DNA of 32,795 bases from contig QWHO01000127.1 of NCBI GenBank assembly GCA_021404945.1, forward strand, positions 1 to 32,795, read 5' to 3'. Position numbers and translations under genes: made by a program. Source of the stretch: a bacterium CPR1. GTDB taxonomy: Bacteria > Vulcanimicrobiota > Xenobia > Xenobiales > QWHO01. Positions 15,391 through 21,953 of this stretch are shown one piece after another. Each line of letters starts with the position of its first letter. Position 1 is the first letter of the stretch. A model generated the notes under the pieces. It saw only the letters and a program-made list of their open reading frames with translations, did not search any database and was not told the origin of the DNA.

Positions 15391-16590
15391 ATGAGTCGTC
15401 CTTTCCGATCCGTTGTGGTGGCCGCAGCCCTGTATCTGACGCTACAAAGCCCCTCCTGGGCTCAACCTGCGGTGGCGAAGGTGGTCGAAATCGATGGTCC
15501 CAAGATGACCTACGAGCGCAAGTCGGCCACCGCCCTGGCCTTTCCTTTCATGAACACGATGGTGAAGGATGAATACCAGACCGACGCCTCCACCGTGGCG
15601 GCTCTGGAGTTTGTCACCGGAGGCCGGGTGGGCATCAACAAAGGCACCCGCATCGAGATCGTCAGCGAAAGCGAGATCAAGGAAGAAGGCAAGCCCGTCG
15701 TCAAGCGGATCAAAATTAAGGGCGGGCGGGTCTGGGCCAAGATGTCCAAGCGCAAAGAGCCGCTTGAGATCGAGACGGCCGGCGGAGTCATGGGAATCAA
15801 AGGCACCGAATTCGTGATCGCCACCGAAGACAACGGGGCCACCAGCCTGAACGTGCTCGAGGGCGAGGTGGAAGTGACCCCGGTCGGTGGGGGAGAGCCC
15901 ATCTCGGCAAAGGCGGGCACCAAGGTGGACATCCCCTACCAGCAGGTTCCGGTGGTCAAGCAGTATGACGACCCGGAGGCTCTGCGCGAGGAGATCCTCA
16001 ACTCAAGTGAGTGGCGAGACTTTCAGAAAGCCATGGACATCGTGCGCACCATCTCGAGCTACAGCTATATCCCGGGCAACATCGGCCTGGGAACCGCCGG
16101 CGAGGCCTTCTATTATGCCGGCACCGTCAGCGATTTCATCTCCGACCCCGAGCAGGCCGCCCTGAGCCTGGCCGCCAGCTATGTCCCGGGAGGTGGCTAC
16201 CTGGGCTACATTCCCCGTAACTCCAAACCAAAGAAACCCGATTTCCCCACCAACCCTGTGCCAGCCAACAACATGACCGTCTCCGGCCCGCCCAGCTTCA
16301 GCTGGACCCAGGTCGAGAAGGCCAGAGGCTATCTTTTGCTGCTCAGCCGCGAGGAGCAGATGGGCAACCTCGACTGGGCCACCAAAACCAGCAGCACCAG
16401 CGTGAGCTACCCGGCCGAAGCCGCGCCTTTGCCGGCCGGGACCTATTACTGGCGAGTCATGGGACTCGACGACGAGGGCAAGCCGTTGGGGAAGGCCACC
16501 CAGAGCGTTTTCGTGACCGAAGGTTGGGGAGCCCCCCCGGTTCCCGACCCTGCGACCTCGCCCGTGCCCGACCCCGCTCCCACGCCTTGA
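15391..16590 (+). CDS. Secreted FecR-domain protein with C-terminal Fn3-like domain
   Basis: A 399-residue exported protein. The first ~25 residues form a Sec signal peptide (hydrophobic core VVVAAALYLTLQ, likely cleavage after SWA). A FecR-type beta domain follows at about 85-180, with RIKIKGGRVWAKM and TAGGVMGIKGTEF, the usual FecR core repeats. Residues ~285-375 look like an Fn3-type fold (PSFSWTQVEKARGYLLLLSRE, then YYWRVMGLDDEGKPLG). The tail is Pro-rich with repeated VPDP. FecR domains outside iron signalling commonly accompany CHASE2-cyclases, as here, where two follow after 13 bp and a 4-bp overlap. I infer a periplasmic or surface ligand/partner for the CHASE2 sensors. A GGAGTGAGG site at 15373-15381 supports the ATG. 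Confidence 0.85.
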   Translation: MSRPFRSVVVAAALYLTLQSPSWAQPAVAKVVEIDGPKMTYERKSATALAFPFMNTMVKDEYQTDASTVAALEFVTGGRVGINKGTRIEIVSESEIKEEGKPVVKRIKIKGGRVWAKMSKRKEPLEIETAGGVMGIKGTEFVIATEDNGATSLNVLEGEVEVTPVGGGEPISAKAGTKVDIPYQQVPVVKQYDDPEALREEILNSSEWRDFQKAMDIVRTISSYSYIPGNIGLGTAGEAFYYAGTVSDFISDPEQAALSLAASYVPGGGYLGYIPRNSKPKKPDFPTNPVPANNMTVSGPPSFSWTQVEKARGYLLLLSREEQMGNLDWATKTSSTSVSYPAEAAPLPAGTYYWRVMGLDDEGKPLGKATQSVFVTEGWGAPPVPDPATSPVPDPAPTP

Positions 16591-16603
16591 ACCTCACCAC
16601 GCG

Positions 16604-18475
16604 ATGCTGAGTCGGCCCACCCTGGTTCTGGGTTGCGTCTTGCTCGGCGTCACGCTTTCGTTCCTGCCCTGGATGGACCGGTTGGAGCTTTCTCTTTACG
16701 ACTTCAGAATCGAGTTCATGCAGGAAGAGATGCGGAAGGTGGGGCTGCGCCTTCATCCGGCCATCCAGATGGTGGGGATCGACGATGCGACCGTCGAGCT
16801 CGATCTCTATCCGCGCTGGAGCCTCACCAAAGGGGAGCGATGGGGGCCGGACCAGCTGGCCCGGTTGATCGCCCAACTCTCCGGCCGTGGGGCCAGGGGC
16901 GTTCTCTATCTTCAAGCCGAGCCCGAACGCTCGGCCAGGGAGAGCAAGAATCGCTGGCGCCTTTCGGATGCGCTGCACATGGTGCAGGAAGGGACAGGGC
17001 TCTTGTCCCGAGGGCTGCGTCTGCGCCAGCAAGATGGCAAGTATCTCAGTGACTGGCAGGATCGACTCGCGGGCGATCCGATCCCGGCCTGCTCGGTCGA
17101 CTTCCTGGCCGACCAGGACGGCGTGGTGCGGCAGGCCTACCTGGCGACTCGTTTACCTGCCAGGGCTCGCCCCGTTCCATCGGGTGCCCTGGTACTCCTG
17201 GCCAGGCTGCTCGACGTTCTGCCCGAGGACATCAAGTATGGCCCCGATTGGATCCAGGTCGGCCCTCGCCTGATTCCAACCACACCGGACTACACCCTCA
17301 GGATCCGTCCCCTCAACCCGCGCAGCCTCAGTCTTAAGGACCTCAAGGAACAGGAGCTTGAAGGGATCCGGGTCGAGTATCTCGCTCCGGTGTCGGCTGC
17401 CCGCTTGCTCGACCTCGAGGATCCCCTCTACCAGCTCATCTCCGGGCGCATCGTCGTGATGGGGAACTTCCAGCATGACGCGACCGAGCAGGTCATGACC
17501 AGCTACCACCGGATGAAGGCCATCCAGTTTCAGGCCTGCGTGCTCGACACTCTATTGTCAGAATGGTACCTCCAGTCTCCACCGGCCTGGGCTCAAAGTG
17601 TCCTGCTGGTGGCCGGCACCTTTCTGATCGTCGCCCTGGCAGCGCTTCGCCGACCATTGTTCGCATTGCTGACGGTCACAGCCGGAATCGTCCTGCTGCT
17701 GGCAGTCAACCTGATCGCCTTCGAGCAAGGCACTTATCTCAACCTGGCCCGCCCTCTGGTCGCTCTGATCGCTTCCTCGCTCGCCCTGGTCGCCCTGCAG
17801 CTGGTGACACTCATGCGCAGCCTGCGAAAATTCGGGGGCAAGAGTGCCTTCGAAGCGGCCAGAAGCCTGGATGAGTCGGGGCTCAACGTGATCCGAGAGC
17901 AAGTGGCCACGATTGTCTTCTGCAACGTGCCCGAGCTGGTCAAGAATCTGGAGAAGGCCGACTCAACCGACTACTTTCGGCGGCGCCAGGAGTTCTCGAT
18001 GCTGCTCAACGACGTTGCCGTCGAGAACCGGGGCGTGGTGCTGGACTTTCAGGGCGACGCGCCGATGATCGGGTTCAACGCCGAACTGGAAAGGTCCGAC
18101 CCCCAGCACGCCTACCATGCCGTGCGGGCCTGCCTGGAAATCGTCTCCATGAGCGACAAGCTTCGCCAGCTTTGGTGGGATATCGACGACGACGAGCAGA
18201 TGGCAATTCGATGCGGCGTGGCCACCGGGCCGGTGGCCATCGGTCAGGTCGGGGCACGCTCGAGCAAACTGGCCTCGGCAGCTATCGGCGACACTACCAA
18301 CGTGGCCGCCCGACTGTTGGGGGCAGCCAGGCGTCTGAACGTAGAGGTTCTGGTGGCGGAGGAAACCCGCAATCTCTGCCACAATCGATTCCGCTTCGAG
18401 GACCTGCCTCCAGTCCTACTGAAAGGCAAAGCGAAACCGGTTCCCGTAGCCCGGATCAGATTGTCAGAGCTGTGA
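16604..18475 (+). CDS. CHASE2-domain class III cyclase homologue A (metal-site Asp replaced)
   Basis: A 623-residue membrane protein. An N-terminal TM helix is followed by an extracytoplasmic CHASE2 sensor (about 30-310), two or three TM helices (about 325-405) and a C-terminal class III nucleotide cyclase domain (about 430-620). Several catalytic positions deviate. The first metal-binding Asp of the FADI-type motif is Asn441 (VFCNV). The second, Asp485 (QGDAP), is kept. The substrate-selecting Lys of DKFIGD-like text is Asp. The transition-state residues are intact in IGDTTNVAAR (Asp563, Asn566, Arg570). Alone, a homodimer should be poorly active. The downstream cyclase B retains the metal Asp lost here, so a heterodimer is plausible. 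Its stop overlaps the start of B by 4 bp. Confidence 0.85.
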   Translation: MLSRPTLVLGCVLLGVTLSFLPWMDRLELSLYDFRIEFMQEEMRKVGLRLHPAIQMVGIDDATVELDLYPRWSLTKGERWGPDQLARLIAQLSGRGARGVLYLQAEPERSARESKNRWRLSDALHMVQEGTGLLSRGLRLRQQDGKYLSDWQDRLAGDPIPACSVDFLADQDGVVRQAYLATRLPARARPVPSGALVLLARLLDVLPEDIKYGPDWIQVGPRLIPTTPDYTLRIRPLNPRSLSLKDLKEQELEGIRVEYLAPVSAARLLDLEDPLYQLISGRIVVMGNFQHDATEQVMTSYHRMKAIQFQACVLDTLLSEWYLQSPPAWAQSVLLVAGTFLIVALAALRRPLFALLTVTAGIVLLLAVNLIAFEQGTYLNLARPLVALIASSLALVALQLVTLMRSLRKFGGKSAFEAARSLDESGLNVIREQVATIVFCNVPELVKNLEKADSTDYFRRRQEFSMLLNDVAVENRGVVLDFQGDAPMIGFNAELERSDPQHAYHAVRACLEIVSMSDKLRQLWWDIDDDEQMAIRCGVATGPVAIGQVGARSSKLASAAIGDTTNVAARLLGAARRLNVEVLVAEETRNLCHNRFRFEDLPPVLLKGKAKPVPVARIRLSEL

Positions 18476-19161
18476 GAAGCTCGCGCCTCTACCGCACCTT
18501 CCTGCCCTTTCTTCTGGCCCTGCTCGGCTGGCTGGCCCGGATCTCCCTGGAGGGGGTTCTTTCTCCTCTGGAAGCCTACCCGTATGATACAGCCTTGAAG
18601 TACCTGACCCGACAGGAGCAGGGAGCGAAGATCATCCTGGCCGGGATTGACGACGAAACGCACCAGCAAGGCAAATTCAACCGCTTGGCCCACGCCCAAT
18701 TCTTGATCAACATGCGCGAGCATGGAGCTCGCGTGGTCTTCCTTGATCTTCTGTTTGACGCCCCCCGCGACGAGGAGATGGATGCTGCACTGACCGAGGC
18801 CGTCAACGAGACGGGTCTGGCCGTGCTGGCCTGCACCATCGGACTTCAGACGGTCAAGACCGAAACAGGAGACTCGAAGATGAATCAGCGAGGCACCCTG
18901 ATCGAAAGCCTGGAGGAGAGTCTTGCAGCAGGCCGAGCACTTCCCGGGCTGATCAATTGCTACAACGACCCGACCGACCAGAAAGTCCGTACCGCCGCGC
19001 TGGCCATTCAGTCTCCCGACCTCGATCGCCCCTGGCCGGCGGCCGCGAGATGTGGGGCTTCCCCAAGAAGCTTACCTTCCCCGGGCGACAGGTCCGGACC
19101 TGAGTCCTTCCCGGCGCGCGATGCCTGTCATCCCTTACCACGAGTTGATCGACCCCGATAG
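18472..19161 (+). CDS. CHASE2-cyclase B, 5' part (frameshifted gene)
   Basis: This is the N-terminal part of a second CHASE2-cyclase. It starts at GTG 18472, overlapping the stop of cyclase A (GTGA). A TM helix (LPFLLALLGWLARISLEGVL) is followed by the first two-thirds of a CHASE2 domain (IILAGIDDETH, ARVVFLDLLFDAPRDEEMDAAL). The homologous text stops near 19030-19045; beyond that this frame runs into unrelated residues up to its stop at 19161. The CHASE2 domain and cyclase continue in another frame (19052-20239). It is either a real frameshift or a sequencing/assembly indel. Confidence 0.75.
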   Translation: MRSSRLYRTFLPFLLALLGWLARISLEGVLSPLEAYPYDTALKYLTRQEQGAKIILAGIDDETHQQGKFNRLAHAQFLINMREHGARVVFLDLLFDAPRDEEMDAALTEAVNETGLAVLACTIGLQTVKTETGDSKMNQRGTLIESLEESLAAGRALPGLINCYNDPTDQKVRTAALAIQSPDLDRPWPAAARCGASPRSLPSPGDRSGPESFPARDACHPLPRVDRPR

Positions 19162-20239
19162 CCCCGCCCTGAAAGCGGTCAAAGGCGCCGTCGTCATCGT
19201 GGGGGACAACACCGATGGCGAGACAGACCTTTATCCGACGCCGGTAGGACCGATGAAAGGGTTCGAAATCCACGCTCAGATCCTGAATACCCTTCTGACC
19301 GGCCCGTACGCGCGAGTCCTTCCTGAATGGGTCCAGGGACTGTTAAGCTACCTTCTCAATCTCGCCATTGCCATGGCAATCCTGCGGTCTCGCTCCAAGT
19401 GGACCGCCCTGTTCTCGTCCGTGGCCCTGCTCGGGGCGCTGCTGGGCGTCTACGGAGCGCTCTTCAGTCTCGGCAGGCAGACCGGCATCGCCGGCACCAC
19501 TGGAGGCTACCTGACAACCCTGGTGCTGGCCATCACCGCTCGTCTTCTCCTGACGGCCCAGGTGCTCCAGAGATTCATTCCGCCGGAAGTGGTCAGTGCC
19601 GTGATGGCCGCTGGCAGCGCCAGGCCCCGGAACGAGATCGCCACCATCATCGTGACCGATATCCGGGGTTACACCACCCTGTCCGAGACCAGGACACCGG
19701 TTCAGATTCTCACGTTGCTCAACGAGTATCACAGCGTCACGGTAGCCATCTACGAAAGGCACGGCGGCCGGGCCCTCACCTACCAGGGAGACGCTCAGAT
19801 CATCGCATTTCTCCACAAGAAGCAACTCAATCCATCCGCCGCCGCCATTCGGGCGGCCTACGAGATGCAGAAAGCAGTCGATATCCTCCGGGAGCGTTGG
19901 GGAATTTTCAATCGCTCCGAATTCGACGTGGGAGCGGCCGTCTGCACCGGACCCCTCACCATCGGGGAGATCGGTACGACCGGCTCCGGCCGAGCCGAGT
20001 ACACCGTCATCGGCGAAACCGTTCGGATGGCTCATAAGATTCAGTCTCTGAGCCAGATACTCCGCTGCAATGTGTTGATGGACGAGGCCAGTTTCCACGC
20101 ATCCAAGCTCTCGATGCACGTGGACGAGTTCAAGGATCGCCAATTGGAGGGCATGGACATACCGGTGACCCTTTACGGGCTCCGTTCACTGGCCGTTCCA
20201 GGTAAGAAGAGTGCAGTCAGCTTGGGAGTGGAACGTTAG
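19052..20239 (+). CDS. CHASE2-cyclase B, 3' part with class III cyclase domain
   Basis: This continues the gene begun at 18472 in another frame. It holds the end of the CHASE2 domain (VIPYHELIDPDSPALKAVKG, then GFEIHAQILNTLL), three TM helices (about 19330-19580) and a class III cyclase domain. The metal-binding Asp residues are present (TDIRGYT, codon 19658-19660, and QGDAQ, codon 19790-19792). The IGDTVNxAAR motif is degraded to IGETVRMAHK: Asp to Glu, Asn to Arg, Arg to Lys (20015-20038). This is the reciprocal of cyclase A. As an independent ORF it could start at GTG 19052, but the family N-terminal half lies upstream. The first roughly 20 residues in this frame are probably not native sequence, because the third frame (EMWGFPKKLTFPG at 19047-19085) looks more like CHASE2. 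Confidence 0.75.
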   Translation: MGLPQEAYLPRATGPDLSPSRRAMPVIPYHELIDPDSPALKAVKGAVVIVGDNTDGETDLYPTPVGPMKGFEIHAQILNTLLTGPYARVLPEWVQGLLSYLLNLAIAMAILRSRSKWTALFSSVALLGALLGVYGALFSLGRQTGIAGTTGGYLTTLVLAITARLLLTAQVLQRFIPPEVVSAVMAAGSARPRNEIATIIVTDIRGYTTLSETRTPVQILTLLNEYHSVTVAIYERHGGRALTYQGDAQIIAFLHKKQLNPSAAAIRAAYEMQKAVDILRERWGIFNRSEFDVGAAVCTGPLTIGEIGTTGSGRAEYTVIGETVRMAHKIQSLSQILRCNVLMDEASFHASKLSMHVDEFKDRQLEGMDIPVTLYGLRSLAVPGKKSAVSLGVER

Positions 20240-20266
20240 CCTCGCGGCTCGCTCCGAGGAGGCCGA

Positions 20267-20309
20267 ACCCCGGGCGGAGGAGTGGGGAGGATTCTCCTCC
20301 GCCCGGGGT
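20267..20309. terminator. Long GC-rich hairpin after the cyclase operon
   Basis: A perfect 15-bp stem is formed by ACCCCGGGCGGAGGA (20267-20281) and its complement at 20295-20309, around a 13-nt loop. It begins 28 bp after the cyclase B stop. No T-tract follows, so it is either a Rho-assisted stop, an RNA stabiliser or part of the larger structured region downstream. Confidence 0.5.
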
Positions 20310-20319
20310 CAGTTCTCAG

Positions 20320-20412
20320 GCGCGTTTGACGCGCTTTGTCGGGACCGCAAGCTAGCCGTTCAGGGGGGGTGAACGGCTGGGCTAGAGCGGTCTGTGCGCG
20401 CTGCGGCGCGCA
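20320..20412. other. Series of three further hairpins in the convergent intergenic region
   Basis: GCGCGT/ACGCGC (20320-20334) has a TTG loop and a TTTGTC tail. AGCCGTTCA/TGAACGGCT (20354-20378) closes a loop of seven G and is enclosed by outer arms GACCGC (20343-20348) and GCGGTC (20387-20392). TGCGCGC/GCGCGCA (20395-20412) has a TGCG loop. With 20267-20309 this makes four stems in 146 bp between convergent genes. It may be paired terminators for both strands or a structured non-coding RNA. Confidence 0.45.
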
Positions 20413-20455
20413 CTCGGATCTGGCCAGGGCGCTGGAAGGAGACTCAGCGCCAGGC

Positions 20456-20698
20456 TCAGACCTTGCCGAGCACCCACAGGCTGCTCAGCATCAGTGCCAG
20501 GGAGAGCCCGAAGCAGGCCCCCTCTCTGAGCTCGGTGCAGCGAGCCAGGCGGCCCATCTGATGGAGCAGGCGGCGGAAAGCCCGCTCGAAGTGGCGACGC
20601 CGGCGGCGGTCATGACTGCGCGGCATCATCCAGGTCTGAGGGCGGCGAGGGGTGACGGGTTTCCAGGGCAGGTCCAGGGGGATCGTCTGGGTACTCAT
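20456..20698 (-). CDS. Small protein with predicted C-terminal membrane anchor, lexA operon
   Basis: An 80-residue protein not recognised from any family. Residues 1-30 are Pro-rich, 30-57 are strongly basic (a DRRRRRHFERAFRRLL run) and 58-80 form one hydrophobic helix (GACFGLSLALMLSSLWVLG), suggesting an inner-membrane tail anchor with a basic cytoplasmic region. A GGAGGA site precedes the ATG by 11 nt, which favours this strand over an overlapping plus-strand frame. It is the third gene behind lexA on the same strand, 56 nt after the previous small ORF. Single-TM proteins of this size in SOS operons of other bacteria (SidA, DidA, YneA) block division; that is an analogy of layout only, with no sequence match claimed. 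Confidence 0.6.
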   Translation of the reverse strand: MSTQTIPLDLPWKPVTPRRPQTWMMPRSHDRRRRRHFERAFRRLLHQMGRLARCTELREGACFGLSLALMLSSLWVLGKV

Positions 20699-20754
20699 TG
20701 CGGTCTTGTTCCTCCAAGATCGTTCTTTTTTTTGTGTGTGTTCCCAGGGCTGTC

Positions 20755-20961
20755 TCAGGCGGTCTCGGCGGTCGAAGCAGACGGATGCGGGAAGGACTCC
20801 AGCACCGTGCTGCCGGGAAAGATCTCGAGTGCTCGCATCACGAACGCGGCGTGGGGAGTACGCCGGCGCGCAGCGCGCGATCGGTGGGGGGTCGCTGTGC
20901 GCCAGTTTTCCTGGGGCACAGTAGTGGTGTTTTGGACAAAAGAAGGCTTAAGAGGTGACAT
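20755..20961 (-). CDS. Small hypothetical protein downstream of lexA
   Basis: I do not recognise this 68-residue protein. It is basic in the middle (HRSRAARRRTPHAAF) and has a Ser/Thr/Pro-rich C-terminus, with no membrane segment. ATG 20961 is preferred because GGAGG lies 9 nt upstream; the alternative ATG at 20970 directly abuts that site. It starts about 42 nt after the lexA stop on the same strand, so it probably shares the LexA-controlled transcript. A plus-strand frame overlaps this region but has no good start signal. Coding status is likely but unproven. Confidence 0.5.
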   Translation of the reverse strand: MSPLKPSFVQNTTTVPQENWRTATPHRSRAARRRTPHAAFVMRALEIFPGSTVLESFPHPSASTAETA

Positions 20962-21003
20962 TGCTTGCATCCTCCGAGGAAAAGATCTAGGGAACTGACA
21001 GCT

Positions 21004-21630
21004 CTAGAGGTACTTTCGGATCAGGGCGGTGACCCGACCGAGCAGCTGGAGCGGCTGGCTCTCGGTCACGACGATGTCGGCAAAGTCGGGGTTGTCCGAG
21101 CGCAGAATCACTCGCTCTTTCTCGCGCCAGAAACGCTTCACGGTAGCCTCGTCATCGATCAACGCGACCACGATCTCTCCCTGCTGGGCGGTAGGGTGCT
21201 TCTCGACCAGAACCAGGTCTCCCGGTTGGATGGCCTCTGCCATACTGCGGCCACGCACGCGCAGCAGAAAGCTCTCTTTGTTGACGCCCAGCCAGTCGCT
21301 CCGAATCGGCAGACGATCCTCCACATTTTCAACGGCAGTGATAGGCAAACCGGCCGCCACCTCCCCCAGGAGAGGAATCATCTGGACCTCGTCCTGACCG
21401 GGCTGCCCTTCGAGTAGCTGAGGGGTGATCTGGATGGCCCGCGCCTTGGAGTCACGCCGGATGAACCCCTTCTTCTCGAGCGCCTCCAGGTGCCTTTGCA
21501 CACCCTGAGTGGAGTTGAGGTTGAAGTGGGCCGAGATCTCCCGAATCGACGGGGCGTAACCGCGCTCACGCACAGTGTCGATCAAGAAGCTCAGGATCTC
21601 GTCTTGTCGCGCCGTAATCTCTCGGGTCAT
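21004..21630 (-). CDS. lexA: LexA SOS repressor
   Basis: The SOS-response repressor and RecA-stimulated self-protease. The N-terminal winged helix occupies residues 1-66 (ARQDEILSFLIDTVRERGYAPSIREI). The cleavage site Ala93-Gly94 lies in GEVAAGLP, catalytic Ser129 in RGRSMAEA and catalytic Lys165 in EATVKRF. The length of 208 is typical. The ATG at 21630 follows GGAGG by 6 nt. Its promoter (21674-21702) is overlaid by two LexA-type sites, indicating autoregulation. Two small ORFs follow on the same strand. pgpH diverges from it. Confidence 0.97.
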   Translation of the reverse strand: MTREITARQDEILSFLIDTVRERGYAPSIREISAHFNLNSTQGVQRHLEALEKKGFIRRDSKARAIQITPQLLEGQPGQDEVQMIPLLGEVAAGLPITAVENVEDRLPIRSDWLGVNKESFLLRVRGRSMAEAIQPGDLVLVEKHPTAQQGEIVVALIDDEATVKRFWREKERVILRSDNPDFADIVVTESQPLQLLGRVTALIRKYL

Positions 21631-21644
21631 TTTCGCCTCCAGGT

Positions 21645-21662
21645 AGTGAACATTTGTTCACT
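21645..21662. promoter_or_regulatory. LexA operator (SOS box 1)
   Basis: AGTGAACATTTGTTCACT is an inverted repeat with arms GTGAAC (21646-21651) and GTTCAC (21656-21661) around ATTT. It matches the Gram-positive type GAAC-N4-GTTC SOS box. It lies about 12-29 bp downstream of the lexA -10 element and 15 bp before the lexA start codon, where it would block transcription initiation or early elongation. Confidence 0.9.
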
Positions 21663-21673
21663 GTCTGAAATTG

Positions 21674-21702
21674 ATTCTAGTGGACAGGCGTTCACCTGTC
21701 AA
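21674..21702 (-). promoter_or_regulatory. Sigma-70 type promoter of lexA
   Basis: On the minus strand, TTGACA (complement of 21697-21702) and TAGAAT (complement of 21674-21679) are 17 bp apart. The spacer holds a second, imperfect LexA-like site. This is the same element quality as the rplM promoter. Confidence 0.88.
21682..21693. promoter_or_regulatory. Imperfect LexA operator (SOS box 2)
   Basis: GGAC-AGGC-GTTC differs from GAAC-N4-GTTC at one base and lies within the spacer of the lexA promoter, centred 34 bp from box 1 (about three helical turns). It is also embedded in the larger palindrome GACAGG-N6-CCTGTC (21683-21700). Confidence 0.65.
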
Positions 21703-21709
21703 GACCATG

Positions 21710-21724
21710 TTGGAAATTTTCCAA
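21710..21724. promoter_or_regulatory. AT-rich perfect palindrome upstream of lexA
   Basis: TTGGAAATTTTCCAA is a perfect odd palindrome (TTGGAAA-T-TTTCCAA), 7 bp upstream of the lexA -35 element and within the lexA/pgpH divergent region. It could be an operator for a regulator other than LexA, or an UP-like element. Confidence 0.5.
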
Positions 21725-21953
21725 GATGGCTTCCTGCCGCGGGCTCGATCCCTTCGTGTGCTCGGACAGCGGAGAAGCGGCGGGAGGGCTCCGGGTGCAG
21801 GTCGAAAATAGCCCGGACAGAAGTGGCTCAGAGATTTTCTGGCCAGTGGGTAAACCAAGAAAAATGATGTTAATGCGCCAATATCGGGCCGCGAAAGGCC
21901 CGGGGGACTAAATCCGCGGTCTGCTCCAAAGGCTCCTGACCCTTCGGGAGCTG
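21725..21953. other. Intergenic region upstream of pgpH
   Basis: No convincing gene is seen. A plus-strand frame of about 60 codons (21726-21911) lacks any recognisable feature. A 6-bp hairpin CGGGCC/GGCCCG at 21885-21902 with a GCGAAA loop precedes pgpH. A promoter for pgpH must lie here, but I cannot place one with confidence. Confidence 0.4.

Noticed and set aside
20336-20998. Plus-strand frame of 220 codons across the lexA-downstream region
   Set aside because: It has no ribosome binding site and no recognisable domain, and it runs through the hairpin region. The minus-strand small ORFs have well-placed ribosome binding sites and follow lexA.
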